A DNA stretch of 64,000 nt from Saprospiraceae bacterium (GCA_016717655.1 JADKFC010000002.1:248001-312000); one strand, 5' to 3'. Shown: positions 34,968-44,064, counted from the first letter of the stretch. A program made the numbers and translations. The notes: a model not told the origin generated them from the sequence alone.

Positions 34968-35885
34968 ATGAACGATTTTGAACTGACCCTGTTAGGCACC
35001 AGTTCCTCTCAGCCTGCTTTTGGCAGATTCCCTACGTCACAGATCCTGCGTTACCACAACGATTTGTATATGATCGATTGTGGCGAAGGCACCCAGATTC
35101 AGCTTTCTCAATTCAAAATTAAAAGAAATCTGATCGGAGTCATTTTTATCAGCCACCTCCACGGCGACCACATCTTTGGCCTGCCGGGAGTCATCACTTC
35201 TTTTTTGCATTACAGTCGCACCACGCCGCTGCACATCATAGGACCCATAGGTATTAAAAAATATGTAGATACCTGCATCGAACTCTCCGGCTCCCAGCTC
35301 AATTATGTGCTTAATGTCACTGAATTTGATGCCAACATAGCTCAGACACTATATGAGGATCGCTACCTCTCTGTCAGGTCGCTACCCCTGAAGCATAGGC
35401 TGCCCACCATGGGCTTTATTTTTGAAGAACAACCACAGCCAAGGAAGCTACGCCCTGAAAAAATAGAAATGTTTGGGCTGTCCCACCAGGAAATTAAAAC
35501 GCTGAAAGCAGACCAGACAGTGGTACGCGAAGATGGTAGCACCTTACAGCCCGACGAGTTCAATTATCCCAAATCAAGGCCCAGGCGGTATGCCTTTCTT
35601 TCCGATACCATTTATGACCCTTCTCTGGTAGAGGCTATTAGAGAAGTCAATGTGGTTTATCACGAAACTACCTACCTGAATGACATGGAAAAAGAAGCCC
35701 TGATGCGCATGCATGCTACCTCATTGCAAGCTGCCAACATTGCCGTTGCCGCCCATGCAGGCATGCTGATCACAGGTCATTATTCATCGAGGTACAAAGA
35801 CATTTCGGCCTTTGAAACAGAATGTCGAACCATTTTTGAAAATACCCAACTGGGTCTCGAAGGTAGGGTCTACCCTATTCTATGA
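34968..35885 (+). CDS. rnz: Ribonuclease Z
   Basis: 305 residues, metallo-beta-lactamase fold. The zinc motif HLHGDH lies at residues 63-68, with upstream MIDCGEGTQIQLSQF. SLPLKHRLPTMGFIFEE, FLSDTIYD, HETTY, HATSLQAANIAV and a closing ITGHYSSRY (the HxxR region of tRNase Z) follow in order. The enzyme matures tRNA 3' ends. This fits tRNAs here that do not encode CCA. Directly after the STAS gene, with no gap. The last 6 bp overlap the convergent small membrane gene. Confidence 0.94.
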   Translation: MNDFELTLLGTSSSQPAFGRFPTSQILRYHNDLYMIDCGEGTQIQLSQFKIKRNLIGVIFISHLHGDHIFGLPGVITSFLHYSRTTPLHIIGPIGIKKYVDTCIELSGSQLNYVLNVTEFDANIAQTLYEDRYLSVRSLPLKHRLPTMGFIFEEQPQPRKLRPEKIEMFGLSHQEIKTLKADQTVVREDGSTLQPDEFNYPKSRPRRYAFLSDTIYDPSLVEAIREVNVVYHETTYLNDMEKEALMRMHATSLQAANIAVAAHAGMLITGHYSSRYKDISAFETECRTIFENTQLGLEGRVYPIL

Positions 35886-36104
35886 TTCAATATCCGGGTC
35901 GTTGTTGATACCTACCCTGGCCACATAGAGAATGGCTAGTCCGCCAACCAAAAACAACAGGTGTACAAAAAAGGCAAAACCGGGACTGATGCTGTACAGA
36001 AAACTCAAAACATCAAGCTTTAACCCTACCAGGGAAAGCACGAGTGATAAAAAGCCCAGTAAGAACATCAGAAAGCCTGCAATAGAAGCCAAATTTCTTT
36101 TCAT
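35880..36104 (-). CDS. Small two-helix membrane protein
   Basis: 74 residues with two hydrophobic helices (ASIAGFLMFLLGFLSLVLSLVG and SPGFAFFVHLLFLVGGLAILYV) and a short acidic C-terminus. It is convergent with rnz by 6 bp. No family recognised. The hydrophobic profile and start context make it a plausible gene. Confidence 0.6.
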   Translation of the reverse strand: MKRNLASIAGFLMFLLGFLSLVLSLVGLKLDVLSFLYSISPGFAFFVHLLFLVGGLAILYVARVGINNDPDIES

Positions 36105-36178
36105 GCCACAAATTTAACAAGAATATAATAGCCATTGGCCATGCATGGTTGTAAAAAATGGTGTTATTTTGTAAGCAG

Positions 36179-36826
36179 ATGCGTGAGGTTAAAATCATAG
36201 AATGCCCAAGGGATGCCATGCAAGGCATCGAGTCATTTATCGAAACATCCGATAAGATAAAATACATCAACCAGCTGTTGAAGGTGGGCTTTGATACCCT
36301 CGACTTTGGTTCCTTTGTTTCGCCAAAGGCCATTCCGCAGATGAGGGATACGGCAGAGGTGCTTTCCAAACTCAATCTCAGCACTACCCAAACCCAATTG
36401 CTGGCCATCGTTGCCAATGTAAGAGGGGCCAAAGATGCGGCCATTTTTGATGAAATTGCTTACCTGGGTTATCCGTTCAGCATTTCAGAAACCTTTCAGA
36501 TGCGCAATACCAATGCCACCATCGAAGAATCGATCGAGGTGCTGGATGATATTCAAAACATCTGTGTTCAAAGAGGAAAATCGCTGGTAGTCTACCTTTC
36601 TATGGGCTTTGGCAATCCATATGGCGATGAGTGGAATGTGGAAATTTGCGCCAAATGGGTAGAAGAAATGCATAAAAAAGGCATTCATATCCTTGCCTTG
36701 TCTGACACCATCGGCATTGCCAACCCAGAAAGTATAGCCTATCTGTACCGGGAGCTGGTACCCGCCTTAAAAGGAAATTATTCTAACAATAAGATTGCCC
36801 AAAAGGGAAAAAGATCATTGATTTGA
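36179..36826 (+). pseudogene. Hydroxymethylglutaryl-CoA lyase, C-terminally truncated
   Basis: 215 residues matching the TIM-barrel of HMG-CoA lyase: REVKIIECPRDAMQGIESFI (Arg/Asp metal-CoA site), VGFDTLDFGSFVSPKAIPQM, and SDTIGIANPESIAYLYREL. After LVPALKG the homology stops and an unrelated tail leads to a stop at 36826. The normal enzyme continues another ~70-80 residues with the HxH metal ligands and the signature cysteine loop. None of that is present in any frame before the next gene. It is therefore either a real deletion or an assembly join. Without the C-terminal metal ligands it should be inactive. The ATG at 36179 is preferred to one at 36158. Confidence 0.78.
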
Positions 36827-36835
36827 AAATTCAGA

Positions 36836-38050
36836 TCAATGCTTTTGATAAGGTTGGGTCAGCAGTTGACTGTATTTTTCTATGAGTTTAGAAGCAATGG
36901 TGGTGTGGTCGTAGTACTGGCTCACAAATTCCTGTGCCGACTGACCAATGCTTTCTCTCAAATGTTGATCTTGTAAGGCAAGGATAACTGCATCCTTGAA
37001 GGCATCCGGCTGATCTGCCACCAGGAGTTCTTTGCCATGGGTGGCATCGATGCCTTCCATGCCCAACGCAGTGGTAACAATGGTCTTTTTTAAAGCCATG
37101 CCTTCCAAAATTTTTACCCTCATGCCACTGCCAGAAAACAGCGGAACGATCATGACATTGTGGGCATTGATAAAGTCAACCGCATTGGGCACTTCACCAT
37201 GGATCACAATATTTTTTACGTTAAGATTCATCAGCTCGGGAGGCGTATTCCTACCGGCAATGTGAAATTTGAGATCGGGCTGGGCCTTGCTCAGCGAGGG
37301 CCAAACATTGGTTATAAACCAGTCCAAACCTTCTTTATTGGGTCTCCAGTCAAGCGCTCCAATAAAACAAATAGAATTGGATGCTTTTTTGGTGATTGTC
37401 ACATAGTTTTTCAATTCCAGGCCAATGGGCGAGGCCATTGCTCCGTTTTTGTAACCGAGTTGTTTAAACTTTTTCAGGTCTCGGTCTGATACCGCTATGA
37501 GGTAGTCATAATCATTGAGTCTTTCCAACTCATACTTTTTGAGCTTGTCAGTAAGGTGCCTGAGGTACCATTTTTTGGGTAGAAAGCGGGTATTGGAAGT
37601 GATCCTTTCCCAGATTTCAAATTCTATGTTGTGCGACCGCATGGCAATGATGGCATTGGAATGGGCCTTGATGGTTTCGATGTAAGGGGTAAGGTAGAGG
37701 GTTTCCAGCTGGACCACATCAAAATCCTCACTCTTCAGCACCTCTATCAGTTTTTTCTCAAAATCTTTGGAAACGAAGCGGCTTACGTGGTAACTTTCTC
37801 TTGAAAACAGGTTGAGAAAGGCTTTGTGAGGTTTGATGGCGTTGTCCAGATTGGTCTGGTAGATGTTTTTATAGTGATCGTAGTCTTCCGGCAGACTGTC
37901 CATTGCAGTATAGTGCTTCGAAGTGTTCATTGATAGCAAGGTCACTTCACAACCCTGATTGACCAGGGCCTTAGACAGATAAGTAACGGCGATAGACTCA
38001 CCATCCTTTAGCGGATATGGAAATTTTTTACAAAGTTGGAGAATCTTCAT
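36836..38050 (-). CDS. Glycosyltransferase, GT4 family
   Basis: 404 residues with the two-domain GT-B layout. It begins MKILQLCKKFPYPLKDGESI with YLSKALVNQGCEVTLLSM. The C-terminal donor domain has ICFIGALDWRPNKEGLDWFI, HGEVPNAVDFINAHNVMIVPLFSGSGMRVKILEGMA (the E-containing donor motif) and KTIVTTALGMEGID. It is related to the sugar transferases with PEP-CTERM/Stp1-type annotations. No polysaccharide cluster surrounds it. It converges on the truncated HMG-CoA lyase, 9 bp away. Confidence 0.85.
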   Translation of the reverse strand: MKILQLCKKFPYPLKDGESIAVTYLSKALVNQGCEVTLLSMNTSKHYTAMDSLPEDYDHYKNIYQTNLDNAIKPHKAFLNLFSRESYHVSRFVSKDFEKKLIEVLKSEDFDVVQLETLYLTPYIETIKAHSNAIIAMRSHNIEFEIWERITSNTRFLPKKWYLRHLTDKLKKYELERLNDYDYLIAVSDRDLKKFKQLGYKNGAMASPIGLELKNYVTITKKASNSICFIGALDWRPNKEGLDWFITNVWPSLSKAQPDLKFHIAGRNTPPELMNLNVKNIVIHGEVPNAVDFINAHNVMIVPLFSGSGMRVKILEGMALKKTIVTTALGMEGIDATHGKELLVADQPDAFKDAVILALQDQHLRESIGQSAQEFVSQYYDHTTIASKLIEKYSQLLTQPYQKH

Positions 38051-38405
38051 GCCGTAAATACAGTTGATTCATCATTTGAGGCTCCAAAGTTAACCAAATT
38101 TCTGGTCTTTGCCACCCCGTGTTTATATATAATCTGATTATAGAACGTTTTGTATTGCCAAAATATGGATATTAATTTTTGCATTCGTTTTGGTTTTATG
38201 TATAACCTTTTGATAGCTAAGTGCAAACATAGTTTAATTGGCATTTCTTTTATAGCCTTTTGTTACATGCCGACAATTACTTCACCGCTTTTGATCTTCA
38301 TCATATTTAAATTTTTAGGGGTGAGGGTGTCCTGACCCGACCCTTTCGCTGATTTTTCGTAAATTTGAGGTTCGGTTTTGCAACATTGTACACGGCCGAC
38401 CCAAT
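38051..38405. other. Intergenic region upstream of lolD
   Basis: A 355-bp gap between divergent genes. A perfect -7 box TAAATTTG lies at 38360-38367, 38 bp before the lolD ATG. Nothing else is recognised; open frames here are short and of unlikely composition. Confidence 0.5.
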
Positions 38406-39062
38406 ATGATCAAAGCAGAAAAAATTACAAAAAAATACGGAAATCTTCAGGTTCTTGACCAGATTGACATGGAAGTGAGCAAGGCTTCTGTGGTTTCGAT
38501 CGTAGGCCGATCAGGCGCCGGTAAAAGTACCCTGCTTCATATCCTGGGTACCCTTGACCTGCCGGATACAGGCAGTTTGTACATCGATGGCATGGAAGTC
38601 ACCAAGATGTCTGAAAAAAAACTGGCCCAATTCCGCAATGAACACATGGGCTTTGTCTTCCAGTTTCACCACTTGCTTGATGAATTCTCCGCCCTTGAAA
38701 ACGTCATGATGCCAGCCCTGATCAAAGGCGATTCGCGAAAGGAAGCGGAAGCCAGGGCCAGCGAACTGCTCACCTACCTAGGTTTGGAAGATAGAAAAGA
38801 ACACAGACCCGCCGCATTGTCAGGCGGTGAACAACAAAGAGTGGCTGTAGCCAGGGCTCAGGTCAACAAGCCCTCCATCATCTTTGCCGATGAACCTACG
38901 GGCAATCTCGACCTCATCAACGCTACCGACATGCACAATCTTTTCATCCGACTGAAAAACGACTTTCAACAAACCTTTGTCATTGTTACCCATAATACTG
39001 AACTGGCACAAATGAGTGATGAATTGTATAAAATGGAAGACGGTAAATTGATCCGACAATAA
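38406..39062 (+). CDS. lolD: Lipoprotein-releasing ABC transporter ATPase LolD
   Basis: 218 residues. Walker A VGRSGAGKST lies at residues 34-42. GFVFQFHHLLDEFSALENVMMPAL is the LolD/MacB-type Q-loop segment. The signature is LSGGEQQRVAVARA and Walker B IIFADEPTGNLD. It powers extraction of lipoproteins from the inner membrane with LolC/E, which are not adjacent, as is common when lolD is unlinked in Bacteroidota. It is followed 9 bp later by recN. Confidence 0.88.
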   Translation: MIKAEKITKKYGNLQVLDQIDMEVSKASVVSIVGRSGAGKSTLLHILGTLDLPDTGSLYIDGMEVTKMSEKKLAQFRNEHMGFVFQFHHLLDEFSALENVMMPALIKGDSRKEAEARASELLTYLGLEDRKEHRPAALSGGEQQRVAVARAQVNKPSIIFADEPTGNLDLINATDMHNLFIRLKNDFQQTFVIVTHNTELAQMSDELYKMEDGKLIRQ

Positions 39063-39071
39063 AACTGCGCT

Positions 39072-40733
39072 ATGATAAAATCTCTCGAAATTAAAAATTA
39101 TGCCCTGATCAGGGACCTCAGCATCGACCTTCACAAGGGCCTCAACATCATCACAGGTGAAACAGGGGCCGGTAAATCCATTTTACTTGGAGCTTTGGGG
39201 CTCATCATGGGCAAAAGAGCCGACCTTAAGGTCTTATTCGACCCCGATAGCAAGTGTGTGGTGGAAGCCCGGTTTGACCTCCATGGCATCGACCTTTCTG
39301 ACTTTTTTAAAGCCAATGACCTCGAGGCCGATCTTGAATTGATTGTAAGAAGAGAAATTGCCCCTTCCGGCAAATCCAGGGCCTTTCTCAACGATACTCC
39401 AGTGACCCTCGATCTGCTACAGGAAGTGGCCGATAAGCTGGTGGATCTGCACCAACAATTTGACACCCTGGCCCTCCACAAGCAGCCATTTCAACAACAG
39501 GCACTCGATGCGGTTGCCGATCTGCAGGCCGAGACAGCCGAATTCAGGACCTTGTACAAACAGTATGTAGCACTGGAAAAACAACTCCAGACAGAAATCA
39601 AACTGTCGCAACAAGCCGGTAAAGAAGCTGACTTTATCTCTTTCCAACTCAAAGAACTCAATGAAGCCAAACTAAAGTCAGATGAGTTGACGGAGTTGGA
39701 GTCACGCCTCGAAATTTTACAAAATGCAGAGGGCATCAAAACCGTGATGTCAAAAATAGCGAGGGTCCTCGATGAAGATGAAGGCAGCATGTCAGATACG
39801 TTAACCACCTTAATGCGCGAATTGCAAAACTTCACGGGCATCGATGCTTCGTTTCAGGCATTGTATGACAGACTGCATTCCTCTTTTGAAGAAGTAAGAG
39901 ACATGGCGGCAGAAGCAGCCGTAATAGCCGAAAATACAGAAGCAGACGACAACCAGCTCAACCAAACCCAGGAAAGATTAAACCTGCTGTACAAGTTGCA
40001 CAAAAAGCATGGCGTAGACAACAATGTTGACCTTATTGCTCTCAGGGATCAATTTGCCTCTAAACTTTCGGGCTTCGAAAAAAGTGACGAGGTCATTCGC
40101 CAGTTGGAAGCCGAGCTGGAGGCACTTAAAAATAAAATGGAAACCAAGGCCATGGCCCTTCGCCAAAAAAGGGAAAAAGCAGGTCCCGGTTTTGAAAAAA
40201 AGATCAACGATCTGTTAGCCCAATTGGCTATGCCCAATGCCCGTCTACGCATTTCCATCAAGGCACTCAACCAATTTACAGCTACAGGTAAAGACGAAAT
40301 TCAGTTTTTGTTTGCCACCAATAAGGGCAGCGACTTCCTACCTCTGAAAGATGTTGCTTCGGGTGGTGAGATGGCAAGGCTTACACTCTGTCTCAAATCC
40401 GTAATCGCAGATAAGATGGAACTACCCACCATGATTTTTGATGAGATAGACACCGGAGTTTCCGGCGAAGTAGCATCGAGGATGGGACAAATTATGAGCG
40501 GCATGGCCAAGGCCCATCAACTGATATGTATAACCCACTCGCCACAAATTGCAGCCAAGGCCAACCAACATTATTTTGTATACAAAAGCGACGCCAGCGA
40601 TCGCACCTTTACTTCTATGAAACTCATGGGTGATGAGGAGCGACTCATGGAAATTGCCAAGATGCTGAGTGGCGATAAGCCGGGTAAGGCTGCCATCGAA
40701 AACGCAAGAGAACTCATCACTGCTCAATCATAA
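39072..40733 (+). CDS. recN: DNA repair protein RecN
   Basis: 553 residues, SMC-like. The N-terminal half has Walker A ITGETGAGKSILLGALGLIMGKRAD (residues 28-36 for the loop). A long central coiled coil rich in E/Q/K separates this from the C-terminal ATPase lobe. That lobe has LKDVASGGEMARLTLCLKSVIA, PTMIFDEIDTGVSGEVASRMGQIM and QLICITHSPQIAAKANQHY. It acts in double-strand break repair. It lies between lolD and mce in one apparent operon. Confidence 0.94.
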   Translation: MIKSLEIKNYALIRDLSIDLHKGLNIITGETGAGKSILLGALGLIMGKRADLKVLFDPDSKCVVEARFDLHGIDLSDFFKANDLEADLELIVRREIAPSGKSRAFLNDTPVTLDLLQEVADKLVDLHQQFDTLALHKQPFQQQALDAVADLQAETAEFRTLYKQYVALEKQLQTEIKLSQQAGKEADFISFQLKELNEAKLKSDELTELESRLEILQNAEGIKTVMSKIARVLDEDEGSMSDTLTTLMRELQNFTGIDASFQALYDRLHSSFEEVRDMAAEAAVIAENTEADDNQLNQTQERLNLLYKLHKKHGVDNNVDLIALRDQFASKLSGFEKSDEVIRQLEAELEALKNKMETKAMALRQKREKAGPGFEKKINDLLAQLAMPNARLRISIKALNQFTATGKDEIQFLFATNKGSDFLPLKDVASGGEMARLTLCLKSVIADKMELPTMIFDEIDTGVSGEVASRMGQIMSGMAKAHQLICITHSPQIAAKANQHYFVYKSDASDRTFTSMKLMGDEERLMEIAKMLSGDKPGKAAIENARELITAQS

Positions 40734-40736
40734 AGC

Positions 40737-41156
40737 ATGCAAAGGATAGAACACATTGGTATTGCTGTCAAAAACCTGGATCAGGCAGAAGCCATCTACG
40801 AAGCTTTATTAGGCACGGCATCGTACAAAAGAGAAGAAGTGGCCTCCGAAAATGTGATCACCTCCTTTTTTAAGGCCGGTCAGAAGATAGAATTGCTGGC
40901 ATCCACCACAGAAGATGGTGTCATTGCCAAATTTATTGAAAAAAAAGGAGAAGGCATCCACCACATAGCCTTTCATGTGGACGACATTTATGCAGAAATG
41001 CAGCGACTCAGAGAAGCAGGGTTCACCCTTTTACAGGATCATCCCAAAAAGGGAGCCGATGGCAAACTCGTATGTTTTGTGCACCCAAAAGGTACCGGAG
41101 GGGTGCTGGTTGAGCTGTGTACAGACGACCCTGAAGCAATTATATCAAACCCATAA
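40737..41156 (+). CDS. mce: Methylmalonyl-CoA epimerase
   Basis: 139 residues, a two-module VOC fold. MQRIEHIGIAVKNLDQAEAIYEALLG provides the first metal His at residue 6. GEGIHHIAFHVDDIYAEMQRL provides the second His and ILLELC-like ending GGVLVELCTDD the Glu. The length and motif spacing are those of Mce. It interconverts (R)- and (S)-methylmalonyl-CoA in propionate/branched-chain metabolism. It lies 4 bp after recN and converges on the DUF819 gene with a 17-bp overlap. Confidence 0.92.
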   Translation: MQRIEHIGIAVKNLDQAEAIYEALLGTASYKREEVASENVITSFFKAGQKIELLASTTEDGVIAKFIEKKGEGIHHIAFHVDDIYAEMQRLREAGFTLLQDHPKKGADGKLVCFVHPKGTGGVLVELCTDDPEAIISNP

Positions 41157-42393
41157 TATGCGCGCATAGTATAGCGCCATATGTACCCAAGGCATAACCC
41201 ATTACTGCAAGCAAAACGCCTACTGGAGCCAGACTTACGTCAAAAGCAGAGGCTACAATGGGCGCCGATGCCGCACCTCCAATATTGGCCTGTGAGCCAA
41301 CCGCTACAAAAAAGAAAGGGGCTTTAATCAATCGGGCCACAAGAAGAATGACCACTACGTGCACGCCCATCCAAATAATGCCAATGGCAAAAAGGCCGAG
41401 ATGTTGAAATACCTCTTTAAGATTCATCTGCATGCCAATCGTAGTCACCAAAATATAGATAAACACGGATCCCCATCGAGAGGCTCCTACCCCTTCCAGC
41501 TTTCGTGCCGGGGTGAATGACAAAGCTACTCCAAGCGTAGTTGCTATGACCACCAGCCAGAAAAAACCTGATACAATCGCTGATAATCTTAAGGATGCCA
41601 GCCATGCTTCATTTGCCTTTAGTACGGGCATAATGGCATCGGTTAGTAAATGGGAGATACCTACCGTGCCAAAGGTCACCGCCATCAATAAAATGATGTC
41701 CTGAGTTGATGGATTTCTTTCGACACTTTGTCTAAACTGACCCGATTTTTGACGCAATGCTTCAATGGCAGTATTGTCAGCTTTCAGCCATTGGTCAATT
41801 CGGGCAGATTGCCCTGCCCCATACAACAAGATGGCCATCCATATATTGGCCACAATTACATCCACGATTAGCATAGTGCCAAATAAGTCCTGGGGTACGT
41901 GGTAAATTTCTTTCATAGCGGTTTGATTGGCGCTGCCCCCTATCCAACTTCCTGCAATGGTTGACATGCCTTTCCAGAGATCGGGTCCGGCTGAAACAGC
42001 CAATGAGGGGAAAAAGGTCTTAACGGTGATCAGGGCTATGGGACCTCCCAAAATAACGCCTGCTGTTGCTGCCAAAAACATGATCAATGCCTTTGGTCCC
42101 AGGGATAGGATGCCTTTTATGTCAATACTCAAACACAACAATACCAGACTGGCCGGTAAAAGGAAGTCACGAGCCACACCATACAAGGGCGAATTTTGTC
42201 CGTCGATCCAACCCAGTGGCCATTGGTACAAAGCGGGTACAAAATAACACAACAGCAGTGATGGGAAAAAGGTATAAAATTTTTTCCAGAACGGATGGGT
42301 GAGTGAAGAAGTATAAAAAATAACCGCAAGGGTTACCATCAGCAAGCCCAGGGCTACGGCGTCGTTTTGGATTAAAAAGGGTGAATCTTGCAT
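41140..42393 (-). CDS. DUF819 family multi-pass membrane protein
   Basis: 417 residues with about eleven hydrophobic helices. It has LPASLVLLCLSIDIKGILSLGPKALIMFLAATAGVILGGP, STIAGSWIGGSANQTAMKEIY and FFVAVGSQANIGGAASAPIVASAF, the signature regions of the DUF819 (YjcL-like) family. Two G-rich repeats in helix-breaking positions suggest an inverted-repeat transporter fold. Function unknown. Converges on mce. The next minus-strand gene, an SRAP protein, lies 7 bp upstream. Confidence 0.85.
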   Translation of the reverse strand: MQDSPFLIQNDAVALGLLMVTLAVIFYTSSLTHPFWKKFYTFFPSLLLCYFVPALYQWPLGWIDGQNSPLYGVARDFLLPASLVLLCLSIDIKGILSLGPKALIMFLAATAGVILGGPIALITVKTFFPSLAVSAGPDLWKGMSTIAGSWIGGSANQTAMKEIYHVPQDLFGTMLIVDVIVANIWMAILLYGAGQSARIDQWLKADNTAIEALRQKSGQFRQSVERNPSTQDIILLMAVTFGTVGISHLLTDAIMPVLKANEAWLASLRLSAIVSGFFWLVVIATTLGVALSFTPARKLEGVGASRWGSVFIYILVTTIGMQMNLKEVFQHLGLFAIGIIWMGVHVVVILLVARLIKAPFFFVAVGSQANIGGAASAPIVASAFDVSLAPVGVLLAVMGYALGTYGAILCAHIMGLI

Positions 42394-42400
42394 TTTGGCT

Positions 42401-43081
42401 TTATAAACTTATTTTATCTATCAGTTCCTCTCCCCGCTCTCTTACATTACCCACTTTTTTGCTTACAGGGTAGGTATCCATCTGGGCATCATCATAAGGC
42501 ACCAGCATTTGTAATACATCGGTTTTGGCCAGGGAGGGGTCTAGCCACAGTTGCTCCATTTCTTTGCTCAACATAGCCGGCATACGATCGTGCAGCTCTT
42601 TCATAAAGTCGTTGGCAGGTAGGGTGATGATGGTATACGAGTGTACTATCCTGCCATCTGGCGACTTCCAGGTATCAAACAGGCCGGCACAACAAAATAT
42701 TTCCTGGTCCTTCGTGATGATACGGTAAGGCTGCTTTTCTTTGCCCTCGCCCTTCCATTCATAAAAGCCATCCATCGGCACCAGGCACCTGTTTTGGGCT
42801 ATCAGATTGCGAAACGATGCCTTCTCCTCCAATGTTTCTATCCTGGCATTGATCATAGAATAACCCACCTTTTCATCCTTGGCCCAAAACGGCACCAGTC
42901 CCCACCTGAACAAACCGATATGACTTGGATCTTTCATGCTTATCACCGGCAACATCTGACTCGGAGCCATATTGTAATTGGGCAAGGGATTGTATCGCTC
43001 TAAATCCTCACTGTAAAAGGTGGCCTGAAACCGGGCCTCGAGCTCTTTTTCATTTTTGGTCAATGATGATCGTCCACACAT
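42401..43081 (-). CDS. SOS response-associated peptidase, SRAP/YedK family
   Basis: 226 residues. After Met1 comes the catalytic Cys2 (MCGRSSLTKNEKELEA), which in this family crosslinks to abasic sites. NYNMAPSQMLPVI, FRWGLVPFWAKDEKVGYSMINARIETLEEKASF and RCLVPMDGFYEWKGEG supply the catalytic Asn and Glu residues. HSYTIITLPANDFMKELHDRMPAML supplies the His. It shields abasic sites in single-stranded DNA (YedK/HMCES). No LexA box is visible upstream. Repeats lie just upstream. Confidence 0.93.
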   Translation of the reverse strand: MCGRSSLTKNEKELEARFQATFYSEDLERYNPLPNYNMAPSQMLPVISMKDPSHIGLFRWGLVPFWAKDEKVGYSMINARIETLEEKASFRNLIAQNRCLVPMDGFYEWKGEGKEKQPYRIITKDQEIFCCAGLFDTWKSPDGRIVHSYTIITLPANDFMKELHDRMPAMLSKEMEQLWLDPSLAKTDVLQMLVPYDDAQMDTYPVSKKVGNVRERGEELIDKISL

Positions 43082-43135
43082 GACACAAAGATAGGATTCT
43101 ATGTCACATCTGCAAAGGGAGGCGGAGTATCGGAG

Positions 43136-43192
43136 TCCCTACACAAGTAAACTTGTGTAGGGATCCCTACGCCGCAGTCTCGGTGTAGGGAT
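43136..43192. repeat. Pair of adjacent hairpins (REP-like)
   Basis: Hairpin one: TCCCTACACAAGT / ACTTGTGTAGGGA (43136-43163), 13 bp perfect with a 2-nt loop. Hairpin two: ATCCCTACGCCG / CGGTGTAGGGAT (43163-43192 within the span), 12 bp with one G-T pair. They share the outer CCCTAC/GTAGGG arms and sit back to back upstream of the SRAP gene. Confidence 0.7.
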
Positions 43193-43291
43193 CGGAGCAT
43201 CCGTCGATTTGTCGATGGGATGGGATTGTACCCTGATTTACCGTTATACCAATATACAAGATTACCAATGGTTGGATTTGTCCTTTGAACG

Positions 43292-43341
43292 GGATGGGCA
43301 GTCATTCCAATATTGATTGCAAGTTGCAAACTTGCAATAGC
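43292..43341 (+). repeat. REP-like element, copy 1
   Basis: Core palindrome ATTGCAAGTT-gca-AACTTGCAAT (43316-43338) preceded by GGATGGGCAGTCATTCCAATATTG. An inverted copy at 50517-50565 matches about 41 of 50 positions, with its stem changes compensating. Confidence 0.75.
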
Positions 43342-43352
43342 GGGGACAGGAA

Positions 43353-43397
43353 TCGGTTGACGGTCGACGGTCGACGGTCGACGGTTGCCGGTTGCTC
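43353..43397 (+). repeat. TCGGTTGACGG-type short array next to tRNA-Val
   Basis: About five degenerate copies of CGGTTGACGGT/CGACGGT. They end 8 bp from the 3' end of tRNA-Val on the plus-strand left side. The units resemble those of the 14-bp array at tRNA-Phe. Confidence 0.7.
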
Positions 43398-43404
43398 GGA
43401 AGAG

Positions 43405-43479
43405 TGAGACATACTGGACTCGAACCAGTGACCCCTACCCTGTCAAGGTAGTGCTCTAAACCAACTGAGCTAATGTCCC
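43405..43479 (-). tRNA. tRNA-Val (GAC)
   Basis: 75 nt. Acceptor GGGACAT pairs with ATGTCTC (one G-T). The D-arm has AGCTCAGTTGGTTTAGAGC. The anticodon loop TTGACAG gives GAC. The T-arm has GGTTCGAGTCC. Discriminator A; CCA not encoded. Confidence 0.95.
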
Positions 43480-43485
43480 AATTTT

Positions 43486-43980
43486 TTATTTCCCCACGGA
43501 TGCCAATTCCTGGAGGAACTGATCGGCGGGCATGAAGCCTCTGGCAATTTTAAATGGCTTGCGGTCTGCATCGAGGAAGACATAGGAAGGATAAGAAAGT
43601 TGACCTTGTAACAAAGCAAAGGCCAGCATATTTACCCCACTTCTTCCGGCAGCCTGCCACTCATAGGTTTGCCCATTGAAATTAATGGGCTCCTGTTGCT
43701 CGGCATCAAATTTAACAACGTGGTATTTTTCGCTGAGTGCCTGGATCACCTTTGGATCCGTAAATGTCTTTCTGTCCATGACCTTGCACCAGCCGCACCA
43801 GTCTGTATATACGTCCACAAAATACATCTTTTTTTCTGTATTGGAAATCGTGGCCGCCGTTTTCATATCGATCCAGTTGAGCTCTCCATCCTTACCACCG
43901 GGGTAGTCGTTTTTTTTGCTTTCTCCGCATGAAACGAAAATGAGAAAAACAAAAAACAGGAGTAATTGAGTTGACTTCAT
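43486..43980 (-). CDS. Thioredoxin-fold lipoprotein (DUF255/thioredoxin_7-like)
   Basis: 164 residues from the ATG at 43980. The open frame extends upstream to 43998, but the later ATG gives a lipoprotein signal MKSTQLLLFFVFLIFVSC. The mature part has YFVDVYTDWCGWCKVMDRKTF with the CxxC redox motif, then a NFNGQTYEWQAAGRSGVNMLAF region and YPSYVFLDADRKPFKI. The fold is that of single-domain thioredoxin-like periplasmic proteins in Bacteroidota. It may reduce disulfides in the periplasm. Confidence 0.87.
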   Translation of the reverse strand: MKSTQLLLFFVFLIFVSCGESKKNDYPGGKDGELNWIDMKTAATISNTEKKMYFVDVYTDWCGWCKVMDRKTFTDPKVIQALSEKYHVVKFDAEQQEPINFNGQTYEWQAAGRSGVNMLAFALLQGQLSYPSYVFLDADRKPFKIARGFMPADQFLQELASVGK

Positions 43981-44064
43981 GGTCTGCATTTGGCACAAAG
44001 ATAAATGGCTGTTTAAAATTATTACGAGCTTAATGGGTCCTGTTAGCGAAACATTAACATAGAC

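Noticed and set aside
43099..43329. 76-codon open frame upstream of tRNA-Val
   Set aside because: It covers the hairpins and REP-like element; no protein-like features.
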